DNA of 34,496 nucleotides, taken from Pseudomonadota bacterium (lineage in GTDB: Bacteria; Desulfobacterota; Binatia; UBA1149). A program made the position numbers and the translations under genes. Under the pieces are notes generated by a model. That model did no database searches and was not told the origin of the DNA. It saw only the letters and a program-made list of their open reading frames with translations. Within the stretch, counting starts at the first letter, position 1. Every line of letters begins with the position of its first letter. The stretch is from positions 1 to 34,496 of the forward strand of contig JACNKC010000088.1 of the NCBI GenBank assembly GCA_014382245.1, written 5' to 3'. Positions 1-7,893 of this stretch are shown piece by piece.

Positions 1-2
1 GG

Positions 3-1169
3 GTGGTGGCCACTGGCTTCAACTCTATTTCGGACTGCGTTTACGACTCGGCGGTCGACGTTCTCTACCTGGCCGACAATGCGCTGGAGACGGGCGGCGT
101 CACCGGCGACACTGTGTTCGCGTTGGCCGGGGCTTCTACGGCTTCGGGCCTTGCGGCGCTGGGCAACGAACTGGCGGCCGCGGGTACGATACCCTCGGCC
201 TCGGGTGTGGCCGTGGGCCCGTTGGGCGCGGTCTACGTTGGCGACGCCGTTGGCAGTGGCGCGGGGCGCGTGGTGGAGCTGAGCAGCAGCGGGGCGACGG
301 ATTTCGTAGCCTCGGGCATTGATTTTACTTCCGGCCTGGCTTTCGACAGCGACGGCAGCCTGCTGGTGGCCGAATCCACGGGCAGCTTCGAGTCGAAGAT
401 CAGTCGCTACGATTCCAGCGGTAGCCTTGTTGAGACGGTGTCCGGACCGACCTTTGCCCACGGCAGCTACGACCTCGCCTTTGACCGTGACGGCAGCCTG
501 CTGGTGACGGGCTCCTTCGGCGGCGACGTTGTCAGGCTGGCGGCGGGTGGCGGCAGCTCTTCTTTCGCATCGGGTCTGACCTTTGCTTCCGGTCTCGACG
601 TCGATGCTTTCACGGGCCGCGTTGTAATGCTGTCATCGACCTTCAGCGGGGAAGATGAAGACAGCTCCCTGCACATGTTCACTCCAGTGGACTCGTTGGT
701 GGCCGGGCGCGGGCACCCCGAGCGCAACTGCCTGGTCGAGTTTTACGGGCTGGAGCTGCTACCGCGCAAGCCGGGACGCCCGGCCAGGCACGCTATCTGC
801 CGCGACGGTGACCCCTGCGACGCCGATCGCCTGGTCAACCAGTCCTGCCTGTTTCCCGTCGGGGTCTGCGCCAATGTCGTTGACGCAGACCTGCCCGACT
901 GCAGCAGCAGCGGCCTGGCTTCTATAAGCCTGGACGCGGTGCCGGCGTCGGCCGAGCTTACGGAGCTGGCGACCCGTCTTTCGGCTGCCTTGCCCTTGAG
1001 CGAGTCAAGCTGCGCGTTCAGTGACGGGCTGCGCGTTGACCTCAGGCTGCGGCCGTCGGGTGTATTCAGAAAAAACCGCGCCCGCGTTCGTAGCCGTGCT
1101 CTTGGAGTTGACGTTGGCATGCGCGATCGCGACAAGGTCAAGTTGCTGTGTCTTCCGGCGGTAGAGTGA
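3..1169 (+). CDS. Secreted NHL/SMP-30-type beta-propeller protein, 5' partial
   Basis: The frame is open to the left edge, so the true start and any signal peptide lie outside the window; the GTG at position 3 is only the first possible start seen. The visible 388 residues contain blade-like repeats such as 'SGLAFDSDGSLLVAES', 'YDLAFDRDGSLLVTGS' and 'SGLDVDAFTGRVVMLS', spaced about 45-50 residues apart, as in NHL/SMP-30 six-bladed propellers. The last ~150 residues are Cys-containing and end in a beta-rich tail with 'DRDKVKLLC', a style of ending I associate with secreted proteins of deltaproteobacterial relatives. No catalytic role can be assigned; an extracellular or periplasmic binding or sensing role is inferred. 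Its TGA stop overlaps the next gene's ATG (TGATG), so the two are probably co-translated. It could also be a lactonase-like enzyme, but metal ligands were not identified. Confidence 0.7.
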   Translation: MVATGFNSISDCVYDSAVDVLYLADNALETGGVTGDTVFALAGASTASGLAALGNELAAAGTIPSASGVAVGPLGAVYVGDAVGSGAGRVVELSSSGATDFVASGIDFTSGLAFDSDGSLLVAESTGSFESKISRYDSSGSLVETVSGPTFAHGSYDLAFDRDGSLLVTGSFGGDVVRLAAGGGSSSFASGLTFASGLDVDAFTGRVVMLSSTFSGEDEDSSLHMFTPVDSLVAGRGHPERNCLVEFYGLELLPRKPGRPARHAICRDGDPCDADRLVNQSCLFPVGVCANVVDADLPDCSSSGLASISLDAVPASAELTELATRLSAALPLSESSCAFSDGLRVDLRLRPSGVFRKNRARVRSRALGVDVGMRDRDKVKLLCLPAVE

Positions 1170-2071
1170 TGTCTTACCCCGGGGCGAAGAATTGCCGCGC
1201 CGTTGCGGTGGCGGCCCTGCTGTTGTTGTCAGCGGCCGAGCTTTGCCTTGCCGCCGACCCCTGGGCCGACCGCGTGCGGAGTTTTCAGCCGGGCACCGGC
1301 GCGGGCTTCGGCGCCGACCAGCTGCCCGCCGTCGTGCTGGGCCCTCCTGTTGGAGCTGGCGCGCTCGAAGGTTCGAGCCACGTCGTGTCACTGGGCAACG
1401 GCGGTAGCCTGACGCTGGCCTTTCGCGACAACCTGGTTTTTGACGGGCCGGGTGATGATCTCGTCGTCTTCGAAAACGCTTTCTACGTGGGCGGCAATTC
1501 AGAGCAGGTGTTTACCGAGTATGCCTTCGTGGAAATCAGCGACGACGGGCGGCGCTGGCTGCGGTTTGATTTCGACCCTGCCACGGGCCTGGGGCTGGCC
1601 GGTCGGACGCCGGTGTGGGCGGGCGTAGAAGTCGACCCGCTGGGGCCCTCCGGGGGCGGTGACCGTTTTGATATTGCCGACCTGGGGCTCGGCTTCGTGC
1701 GTTACCTGAGACTGGTCGACGTGGATGGGCAGGTGGCCGACCTGGGCGACAGCCTGCCTCCTGCGGGCAGTGCCGGCTTTGACCTCGACGCTGCCGCGGC
1801 ACTCAACAGCAGCAGGGCCGGCAGGGTTCTCGGCCGCGTGTTGTCGGCGGGGGCACCGGTAGCGGGGGCACGTGTGAAACTGGTTCCTCTCGGAGACGGG
1901 CGCCGACTCCGGCGAAGAACCCGCGCTTCGGGGCGCTTCAGGTTCGCGCGTGTTCTGCCCAGCGGTGACTACAGGCTCAAGGCCCGCCTGCCCGGCAATC
2001 CCTGGACGACGGCGCTTGTATACCTTGACCTCGAGCAACTGTTGGTCTCCCGTGACCTGCAGCTGCAGTAG
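1169..2071 (+). CDS. Secreted cell-surface protein with C-terminal carboxypeptidase-regulatory-like domain
   Basis: The ATG at 1169 is chosen because it overlaps the preceding stop (TGATG) and opens a good signal peptide: positively charged start, hydrophobic core 'VAVAALLLLSAAELCLA', then 'ADPWADRV'. An in-frame GTG at 1148 would only add seven residues. The mature part has motifs of a surface-protein family common in myxobacteria-like genomes: 'VVLGPPVGAG', 'VVSLGNGGSLTLAFRDN', 'DGPGDDLVVFENAFY' and 'FVEISDDGRRWLRF'. The last ~75 residues, starting near 'GRVLGRVLSAGAPVAGARV', resemble a carboxypeptidase regulatory-like (CarboxypepD_reg) Ig-type domain. The product is about 300 residues and ends with TAG. 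Role unknown; an envelope-exposed structural or adhesive protein is inferred. It forms a two-gene unit with the propeller gene upstream. Confidence 0.75.
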   Translation: MSYPGAKNCRAVAVAALLLLSAAELCLAADPWADRVRSFQPGTGAGFGADQLPAVVLGPPVGAGALEGSSHVVSLGNGGSLTLAFRDNLVFDGPGDDLVVFENAFYVGGNSEQVFTEYAFVEISDDGRRWLRFDFDPATGLGLAGRTPVWAGVEVDPLGPSGGGDRFDIADLGLGFVRYLRLVDVDGQVADLGDSLPPAGSAGFDLDAAAALNSSRAGRVLGRVLSAGAPVAGARVKLVPLGDGRRLRRRTRASGRFRFARVLPSGDYRLKARLPGNPWTTALVYLDLEQLLVSRDLQLQ

Positions 2072-2136
2072 GCGCTGCCCGCTGCCGGGCCAGGCGCTTG
2101 TGCAAGCGCTGGCGGGCGAAGGTATAACTCGCCGCC

Positions 2137-2637
2137 ATGTCTGACACGCGCAGCTACAAGCAATTGCTCAGCCCGGCCGAGGTACTCGAGCGCCACAGTG
2201 GTGGACCCGACGACGGGGTATTTACCGACGGAAGCTGCGAGGGCAACCCTGGCCCGGGCGGCTGGGGCTGGGTGCGGGTGGACCAGGGCAAGATCGTGGC
2301 GGAGCGCTGGGGCCGTGACCCTGCTACCACCAACAACCGCATGGAGCTGGCCGCCCTGATAGACGCCTACGGCGAAATCGGCGCCGACGAAAGCGTGGCG
2401 GTTTACAGCGACAGCCAGATCTGCGTGAAGACGGTGAACGAGTGGGCCGCGGGCTGGAAGGCCCGCGGATGGAAACGAAAGGGTGGCCCCATAGCCAACC
2501 TCGAGCTGGTCAAGGAACTCTACGCCTTGGCGCTGGCGCATCCGGAAGTGAATTTGCGCTGGATTCGCGCCCACGACGGTTCGCGCTGGAACGAGTACGT
2601 TGACGCGCTGGCCAACAGCTACATGCGCGAACGCTGA
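2137..2637 (+). CDS. rnhA: Ribonuclease HI
   Basis: This 166-residue protein is an RNase H type 1 enzyme, which cleaves the RNA strand of RNA-DNA hybrids in the cytoplasm. The four acidic catalytic residues are visible: Asp31 in 'FTDGSCEGNPGPGG', Glu70 in 'TNNRMEL', Asp92 in 'YSDSQ' and Asp156 in 'WNEYVDALAN'. His146 in 'WIRAHDG' fits the flexible-loop histidine of the family. The length is close to the usual ~150-160 residues, with a short extra N-terminal segment (about 25 residues) before the first strand. That segment lacks the aromatic motif of an HBD hybrid-binding domain. The gene stands alone, 65 bp after the surface-protein gene, and ends 18 bp from the convergent permease gene. Assignment is firm. 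Confidence 0.93.
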   Translation: MSDTRSYKQLLSPAEVLERHSGGPDDGVFTDGSCEGNPGPGGWGWVRVDQGKIVAERWGRDPATTNNRMELAALIDAYGEIGADESVAVYSDSQICVKTVNEWAAGWKARGWKRKGGPIANLELVKELYALALAHPEVNLRWIRAHDGSRWNEYVDALANSYMRER

Positions 2638-2655
2638 CCGTCGGTCGCTGTTGGT

Positions 2656-3450
2656 TCAAGCGCGCTGGGGTCGCAGGGCGAGGCTGGCGAGGAACAGCAG
2701 CAGCGCCAGTACCACCATGGTCGGGCCCGCGGCGGTGTCTATGCGCCAGGAGAGCGCCAGTCCGGCCACGGCAGTGCCCGATCCCAGGCTGGCGGCCAGG
2801 GCCAGCTGCGAGCGAAAGTTTATCGTCCACAGGGCGGCGGTCGCCGCCGGTATGACCAGCAGGGCTTCGATGAGAAGTATGCCAACCAGCCTCACACCCA
2901 CGATCACCGTAACAGCGAGCAACACCAGCAGCAGGGCGTCAAGGCGGTCGACGGGTCGGCCATAAGCGCGGGCGATTTCCTCGTCGAAGGCGATGAGCAG
3001 CATCTCCCGAAAGAACAGTGCCAGTACCAGCAGGATGGCGGCCGCGGCAAGGGTGAGCAGCAACAGCTCGTTGCCACTGATGGAGAGCACGTCGCCGAAC
3101 AGGTAGGCGAACAGGTCCTGCCGGTAGCCGTCTTTCAAGCTCAACAACAGCAGGCCCAGCGCCATGGAGCCCGAGAAAAACACGCCTATGACGGTGTCTT
3201 CGCTCAAGGCTCCGCGCTTGGCGCTACTCTGAACCGCGAGCGCCACGATGACGGCAAAAACGGCGGCCGAAAGCACCGGGTCGATGCCCACGAGCAGCCC
3301 GATGGCTACCCCGGCGATGGCCGAGTGTGAGATGCCCACGCCGATAAAGGCAAGGCGCCTGAGGACGACAAAGAAACCCAGCGCGCCACAGAGCAGGCCC
3401 GCCACCAGCGCCGCCGCGAGGGCTCTCTGCATGAAAGCGTATTCGAGCAT
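2656..3450 (-). CDS. znuB: Metal (zinc/manganese-type) ABC transporter permease
   Basis: This 264-residue, very hydrophobic protein has the look of the ABC-3 family (ZnuB/MntB/TroC), with about eight predicted membrane segments. Recognisable stretches are 'GLLCGALGFFVVLRRLAFIG' near the N-terminus, then 'GVGISHSAIAGVAIG' and 'VRLVGILLIEALLVIPAATA'. It would form the membrane channel through which a divalent metal delivered by the periplasmic binding protein is imported. Its ATG at 3450 overlaps the stop of the ATPase gene by one base, and the order binding protein, ATPase, permease on the minus strand makes one operon. Zinc is favoured over manganese because the partner ATPase has a His-rich tail, but the sequence alone cannot settle the metal. 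Confidence 0.88.
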   Translation of the reverse strand: MLEYAFMQRALAAALVAGLLCGALGFFVVLRRLAFIGVGISHSAIAGVAIGLLVGIDPVLSAAVFAVIVALAVQSSAKRGALSEDTVIGVFFSGSMALGLLLLSLKDGYRQDLFAYLFGDVLSISGNELLLLTLAAAAILLVLALFFREMLLIAFDEEIARAYGRPVDRLDALLLVLLAVTVIVGVRLVGILLIEALLVIPAATAALWTINFRSQLALAASLGSGTAVAGLALSWRIDTAAGPTMVVLALLLFLASLALRPQRA

Positions 3451-4277
3451 CAGTCCTTTGCGCCGTCGTTGTCGGTGTGGGAGTGCTCCGGGCCGGTGGC
3501 GTGATCGTGGAAGGCGAACTCACCGGCGAGGAAGTTGAACTCGCAGCTGTAGGCTTCGCGCAGCGCGTGGCTGTGCACCACGTCGGCCGGGTTGCCGTGA
3601 GTGTGCATGCGCTGGTTGATGCACACCAGCTGGTCGGCCTGCCCGGCCAGTGCCAGCAGGTCGTGCGACACCGCCACCACCGTGAGCCCGAGTTGCTCCT
3701 GCAGGCGTCGCAGCAGGGCGTAGAATTCATGCTCGGCCGGCAGGTCAAGGCCGGCCGTGGGCTCGTCGAGCACGAGCAGTCGGGTGCTGGCACAGAGGGC
3801 CTGGGCGAGCAGCACGCGCCGTTGTTCGCCTCCCGAGAGTTGGCCGACGGGTCGCTGCTCGCGGTCGGCCAACCCGACCCAGTCGAGCGATCTCGCAACT
3901 TCTTTCCAGTCGTCGGCGCGCGGTCGCTTGAAGGGGCCGAGGCAACACAGGCGACCCATCATGACCACGTCGGCCACGGTGGCCGGAAAGCGTGGGTCGA
4001 TGGATTGACGCTGGGGAACGTAACCGAAGGCGTGCGGATCCTGCCCTTCGCTACCCGGTTCGATTCCGAACACGCGCACGCTGCCCGAGCTCACCGGCCA
4101 CAGGCCGAGTAATACCTTGAGCAGGGTAGTCTTGCCCGCGCCGTTGGGGCCCACGATTCCCAGGAACTGGCCGGCCGCGACCGACAGGCTTATGTCCTGG
4201 AGCACGTTGCGGCCGGCGCGCTCAACGCTGACATCGCTGAGCTGGACAACAGCTTGCTGGCTGTCGGCCAGGCTCAC
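3450..4277 (-). CDS. znuC: Metal (zinc/manganese-type) ABC transporter ATP-binding protein
   Basis: This 275-residue protein is the ATPase of the importer. Visible motifs in order: Walker A 'GPNGAGKT' (43-50), Q-loop 'YVPQR' (Gln89), ABC signature 'LSGGEQRR' (147-154), Walker B 'LLVLDEPTAGLD' (167-178) and the switch histidine in 'AVSHDL'. 'FPATVADVVMMGR' after the Q-loop is typical of the ZnuC/MntB-like subgroup. The C-terminus is unusually rich in His and acidic residues ('EFAFHDHATGPEHSHTD'), which could bind zinc and sense its level; that role is inferred. The ATG at 4277 overlaps the binding-protein stop by 4 nt, and its own stop overlaps the permease start by 1 nt, so the three subunits should be translationally coupled. 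Confidence 0.92.
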   Translation of the reverse strand: MSLADSQQAVVQLSDVSVERAGRNVLQDISLSVAAGQFLGIVGPNGAGKTTLLKVLLGLWPVSSGSVRVFGIEPGSEGQDPHAFGYVPQRQSIDPRFPATVADVVMMGRLCCLGPFKRPRADDWKEVARSLDWVGLADREQRPVGQLSGGEQRRVLLAQALCASTRLLVLDEPTAGLDLPAEHEFYALLRRLQEQLGLTVVAVSHDLLALAGQADQLVCINQRMHTHGNPADVVHSHALREAYSCEFNFLAGEFAFHDHATGPEHSHTDNDGAKD

Positions 4278-5260
4278 CGTTGTGCTCCGCAGGCCGACGC
4301 AAAAGCCCCGGCCAGCGTGCGCATGAGCGCAAAGTAGTCGCCTCGCGACGGATCGCGCGGGTCACCCAGGGGGTCAGCTGTTACCACTGTGGCCGAGAAC
4401 TCCTTTGCCAGCGTGACAGCGTTGCGACGCCCGGCACGCGGCTGCACAAGTATAGCCGGTACCGAGTGGCGACGCGCGGATTCGACCAGCGCGGCCAGTT
4501 GGCGGGCCGAGGCGCCGGCACCGGGTGAGTGCTCCACGATGCCCAGTTCCTCGAGGTCGTAGCGGCCGGCAAACCACGGCCACGCGTCGTGCCAGGCCAG
4601 GTAGTAGCGGCAGTGCGCAGCGTTGAGAGTGTCACGAATCTGCTCGTCGAGCTGGCCGAGCTCGTGGGCCAGTGCCTGTCCGCGCGCCTGGTAGTACGCG
4701 GCGCCGCCAGGATCGAGGCTCCCAAGCGCGTCGACCAGGGCGGGCAACACGTGGTCGCGCACCAGCAGCGGGTCGAGCCACAGGTGGGGGTCGCGGTCTG
4801 TGTGGCCTTCGCGGCGGGGGAGGCCTTGGCGGTCTGCGTGGCCAACGGGCGAGGGCAGTCCGGGCAGCTCGCCGAGCACGAGCAACGCTGGCGCCGTTTC
4901 CGAATCGGGCAGAAGTCGCCTTGCCCAGTTGTCGAGGCCGCCCACCATGACCAGCAGTCGGGCCGAGGCCAGGCGTTGCACGTGGCCGGGGCGGGGGGCA
5001 AAACCGTGGGGGTCATCGCCGGCAGTCAGCAGGGCCGACGCGCTGACCCGGTCGCCGCCTGCTTCGTCTACGAGCCAGGCCAGGGGAAGCAGGCTCGTTA
5101 TCACCGGCAGCGCCGCCCCGGCAAGTTTGTCGGTGACCACTGGATCGTTGGCAACCGGCCCGGATGACCGCCCGGCCACGAAGGCCAGCAATACCATCAC
5201 CAGCAGGGTGGCCGCCACCAGCAGTGCGGCGGTCCTTCGCATGGCCGACGTGGAACTCAT
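4274..5260 (-). CDS. znuA: Metal ABC transporter substrate-binding protein (ZnuA/TroA family)
   Basis: The ATG at 5260 gives a 328-residue protein with an N-terminal hydrophobic export segment (residues ~9-28); the frame stays open further upstream only as an antisense shadow of the neighbouring dehydrogenase gene. The metal ligands expected for cluster A-I (TroA-like) binding proteins can be placed: His85 in 'DPHGFAPRPG', His159 in 'DPHLWLDP', His224 in 'LAWHDAWPWF' and Asp296 in 'TADPLGDP'. A short His/charged loop ('GHADRQGLPRREGHTDRD') precedes the second ligand, like a reduced version of the ZnuA His loop. It should capture Zn(II) or Mn(II) in the periplasm. The gene starts 50 bp after the dehydrogenase stop on the same strand and overlaps the ATPase gene by 4 nt. 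Confidence 0.9.
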   Translation of the reverse strand: MSSTSAMRRTAALLVAATLLVMVLLAFVAGRSSGPVANDPVVTDKLAGAALPVITSLLPLAWLVDEAGGDRVSASALLTAGDDPHGFAPRPGHVQRLASARLLVMVGGLDNWARRLLPDSETAPALLVLGELPGLPSPVGHADRQGLPRREGHTDRDPHLWLDPLLVRDHVLPALVDALGSLDPGGAAYYQARGQALAHELGQLDEQIRDTLNAAHCRYYLAWHDAWPWFAGRYDLEELGIVEHSPGAGASARQLAALVESARRHSVPAILVQPRAGRRNAVTLAKEFSATVVTADPLGDPRDPSRGDYFALMRTLAGAFASACGAQR

Positions 5261-5284
5261 GTTTCTATGACCATGCCCGGCCGA

Positions 5285-5296
5285 CCCGTCGACGGG
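5285..5296. other. GC-rich palindrome between dehydrogenase and metal-transporter genes
   Basis: CCCGTCGACGGG is a perfect 12 bp palindrome, and the flanking bases extend it imperfectly (about 5277-5308). It lies in the 50 bp gap between the dehydrogenase and the binding-protein gene. There is no T-run, so it is not a textbook terminator. It may be a partial terminator, an RNA processing site or an operator; chance in GC-rich DNA is also possible. Confidence 0.3.
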
Positions 5297-5310
5297 GGCC
5301 GCGGGCACGG

Positions 5311-6057
5311 TCAGCTGCGGCCGAAGCCACCACTCACGCTTATGGCCTGCCCGGTTACCCAGGAGGCCTGCTCGGAGGCAAGAAAGGTGATCATCGCGGC
5401 TATGTCCTGTGGCCGGCCCAGGCGGCCCAGTGGGTAGAAACCCGCCGCCCGCGCGCGGGACTGCTCGTCGAGGTAGGCGATCATGGGAGTGTCGGTCACC
5501 CCGGGGCACACCGCGTTGACGTTGATGTTGTAGCGTCCGAGTTCGAGCGCCAGCCCACGCACCAATGATATGACAGCGCCCTTGGTGCTGCCGTAAACAG
5601 CCATGCGTTTCTCGTTGCCCTTGCCTGCCTCGGACGCCAGCGCGACGATTTTGCCCGACTGTTGCTCGACCATTAACTCCGAAGCCGCCCGGCAGCAGTT
5701 CATCGTGCCCAGCAGGTTGATGTCGATCAGTGCTTTCCAGTCTTCCGGGGTTTCGTCCTTGAAGAAGTCTATGCCACCGCCGACCCCGGCCGAGGTGACG
5801 AGTACGTCGAGTTGCCCCCAGGTTGATGCTGCGTCGGCGGCCGCGGCCTTGCATGCGTCGAAGTCGCGAACGTCGAGAAGCAGGCCGCGCGTTTCGTGGG
5901 CCGAGGTTTCTTCGAGGGCCGTCGCCAGGGCCTGCTCGTTGACGTCGGCCAGCAGTACGCGGGCGCCCTCATCGAGCATGTAGTCGACCGTGCAGCGTCC
6001 CAGCCCGGAGGCAGCGCCGGTTATCAATACGACCTTGTCACGTAGTCCCAGTTCCAT
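5311..6057 (-). CDS. Short-chain dehydrogenase/reductase (classical SDR)
   Basis: This 248-residue protein is a classical SDR, an NAD(P)(H)-dependent oxidoreductase with a Rossmann fold. The cofactor loop 'TGAASGLG' is at 13-20, and Asp38 in 'LLADVN' suggests preference for NAD(H). The catalytic residues are Asn114 ('DINLLG'), Ser142 ('ALASEAG'), Tyr155 and Lys159 ('VYGSTKG'). The usual N-N-A-G motif reads 'TSAG' (88-91), a modest deviation. The end 'WVTGQAISVSGGFGRS' is normal for the family. It resembles acyl-CoA or cyclic-alcohol dehydrogenases (3-oxoacyl-ACP reductase or BadH style), but the substrate cannot be read. It is the first gene of the minus-strand run leading into the metal importer, an unexpected pairing; co-transcription is likely from the 50 bp spacing but not shown. 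Confidence 0.88.
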   Translation of the reverse strand: MELGLRDKVVLITGAASGLGRCTVDYMLDEGARVLLADVNEQALATALEETSAHETRGLLLDVRDFDACKAAAADAASTWGQLDVLVTSAGVGGGIDFFKDETPEDWKALIDINLLGTMNCCRAASELMVEQQSGKIVALASEAGKGNEKRMAVYGSTKGAVISLVRGLALELGRYNINVNAVCPGVTDTPMIAYLDEQSRARAAGFYPLGRLGRPQDIAAMITFLASEQASWVTGQAISVSGGFGRS

Positions 6058-6141
6058 GGCGGTTCTCCCGCGCCGAAACTAGGCCCGCACTCGCGTGCTT
6101 TCAAGCACCGGGCCTTGAGCCCGAGGTAACAGGACAGCCGT

Positions 6142-7647
6142 TTAGAAAGGGCAGTTGAGCGTGACGGGCAATCCCACCGCGACCTTGAGAACCATCAGCG
6201 CGTCGGTCGAGGCCACGGCGCCGCTGGAATCGGTGTCGCACACCTCGAGATCGCAGCTCTCGAGGCCCACCGAGGACCTGAGTATGTACGAAGAGTCGAG
6301 CGCTGTAACCGTGCCGGAGTCATTGGGGTCGCCGCAGGCCACGCGTTGGCAGCTGTGGTCGCAAAGCTCGCCCGGGTCCCACTCGGTGTCGCCGTCATCA
6401 CACTGCTCGAGTGTGTCCAGTGTGCCGTTGCCGCAGGTGATGCTCAGGCGCGGGCATTCAATCTCCACGTCCAGTCCCACGGCCGCTTGCAGAAGCAGCA
6501 GCGCATCGGTCGCCGATACCCGGCCGCTGCTGTCCACGTCGCAGACTTCGAGCGCGCAGGAATCCAGTCCAACAGCTACCCTGAGGGTAAACAGGGCGTC
6601 GATGACGCTCACCGCTCCGCGCGAATCATCCGGGTCACCGCAGAGTACGGCAGCGCAGTTGTTGCGGCAGGACTCGCCGATTTCGTGGGCGCGGTCTCCG
6701 TCGTCGCAACGCTCGCCGATCTCGATGAGCCCGTTACCACAGGGAGACGTGTCGGGGTGTATGAGGTCGATGACCTGGAAAACCGGGTCGTGGTGAGTAT
6801 CAAACAGGCAGTCTACCAGTGCGGCCAGGGAGAAGACCGGGGCCTGCGGGTTTACGCACTCGTTGGGAAAACCGAGCTCGGACAGGTCGATGGCCCGGCA
6901 GTTTCCCGGCAGCTGGTGAAGCAGCTTGTTGTGCGCCACGCGCAGGTTCTCGTCGGTGCCCGGGTGACCAGTCGCAGCGGCATCGAGTTCTTCCTCGGCC
7001 CTGCACTCGGTACTGGCCGGCACTTTGCCGCGCTCCTGCTTCGAAAGGCAGCGTTCGCGTGAGTGAAACTCGTTGGTGACCATATCGGCCGCTTTGTGCG
7101 CGAGCAGGTCCTGGCAGTTTCTCTGTTGTCTGCTGAGCTCGAGCTCGAGCGCGGGGTATTCGACGCGGAGCATGTTGGCTATGTACTGGTCCACGGCAGC
7201 GATGATGCACTGCTGGTGGTCGAGCGCCGTGTAGGCAAGGCTGTCGAAGCCGGTGCAGAATCCGGGCCAGCCCAGTGCCAGCAGGCTCATGCCGGTGCAG
7301 CTGCGGTCGATTCGTTTGCCGAAAAGCTTGCGGGCCCTGACCAGGCGGTTATCGGTGGTTTCGTTGCCGGTGGGTTCGTCGGCTGCGGCCAGGCAGTCGG
7401 TCTCGGCCGGAAGCTGGCCCCGCACCACGTCGCGCCTGCAGGACTGTCGGGCATTGAGCGTGGAAACCATGTATTCGGTCGTGGCAAAACCCGCCTTGTT
7501 GCGGCACAAGGTGAGCTCGTCACTGAGCTGGGCGTGGCCCATTGCAGCTGGCAGCAGCAGTACGGCCGCCACCAGCAGCGAAGAAGTTGCAAGCTTGTAA
7601 AAAGTTACCCTGTGAAAAAACGACCTGTGAATTCTGGCTGAACGCAT
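6142..7647 (-). CDS. Secreted Cys-rich protein with two DUF4215-dockerin-like modules
   Basis: The ATG at 7647 begins a signal peptide (hydrophobic core 'LATSSLLVAAVLLLPAAMGHA', residues 19-39), giving 501 residues. Residues ~48-170 and ~178-300 are two copies of a Cys-rich module, each with a spaced C...C pattern, a 'G(Q/K)(L/V)PA(E/S)T(D/E)C' motif, a 'TD(N/E)(R/N)L' motif and an 'LG(W/F)P' motif. Then follow two copies of a second unit: 'CGNGLIEIGERCDDGD' (303-318) and 'CGNGTLDTLEQCDDGD' (405-420), each leading into a dockerin-like pair of EF-hand loops. Good 12-residue loops are 'DVDSSGRVSATD', 'DPNDSGTVTALD' and 'DTDSSGAVASTD'; the first loop of the first pair has one extra residue. The protein is probably extracellular or on the outer surface and binds Ca2+. 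Biochemical role unknown; docking to a cohesin partner is inferred. It is divergent from the Mrp genes. Confidence 0.8.
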   Translation of the reverse strand: MRSARIHRSFFHRVTFYKLATSSLLVAAVLLLPAAMGHAQLSDELTLCRNKAGFATTEYMVSTLNARQSCRRDVVRGQLPAETDCLAAADEPTGNETTDNRLVRARKLFGKRIDRSCTGMSLLALGWPGFCTGFDSLAYTALDHQQCIIAAVDQYIANMLRVEYPALELELSRQQRNCQDLLAHKAADMVTNEFHSRERCLSKQERGKVPASTECRAEEELDAAATGHPGTDENLRVAHNKLLHQLPGNCRAIDLSELGFPNECVNPQAPVFSLAALVDCLFDTHHDPVFQVIDLIHPDTSPCGNGLIEIGERCDDGDRAHEIGESCRNNCAAVLCGDPDDSRGAVSVIDALFTLRVAVGLDSCALEVCDVDSSGRVSATDALLLLQAAVGLDVEIECPRLSITCGNGTLDTLEQCDDGDTEWDPGELCDHSCQRVACGDPNDSGTVTALDSSYILRSSVGLESCDLEVCDTDSSGAVASTDALMVLKVAVGLPVTLNCPF

Positions 7648-7893
7648 AGTTGTGTACCCCGAAAGGGGGGCTGCTCCTGCCAGCGACGTTAGCCCTGATT
7701 CCAGGCGACCGTCAAGGTGGCAAGAGTTGTTGTTCGCGGCACGTCCGCGGGGGCCAACCCGCAGACCGCAATGGCTTGACTCCGCGGGCGGTGACGGCGA
7801 ATCAATGACCGTGCCCTTGGAGGTCTTCAATGGCATTTGCAGGGGCGTTTGCGTTCCCCCGGGTACCCCCCGAAAGGGGGAGAGGGCGATAAA
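7648..7893. other. Divergent intergenic region with two GAAA/TTTC-loop hairpins
   Basis: This 246 bp region holds the promoters of the dockerin protein (minus) and the Mrp pair (plus). A related element occurs at both ends: GTACCCCGAAAGGGGGG (7654-7670) and GTACCCCCCGAAAGGGGG (7863-7880). Each folds into a C-run/G-run stem with a 4-base loop (stems 7657-7668 and 7867-7880). The second ends directly in the purine-rich GGGGGAGAGGG that must serve as the ribosome binding site of the ATG at 7894. The first sits about 10 bases upstream of the minus-strand ATG at 7647. No clear -10/-35 pair was recognised. Confidence 0.5.

Noticed and set aside
4057-4067. GGTTCGATTCC resembling a tRNA T-loop
   Set aside because: It lies antisense within the metal-transporter ATPase gene; no acceptor stem, anticodon arm or D-arm could be placed around it.
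5261-5854. Upstream extension of the metal-binding protein frame
   Set aside because: It overlaps the dehydrogenase gene in another frame and reads as low-complexity Arg/Gly-rich sequence; ATG 5260 gives a proper export signal.
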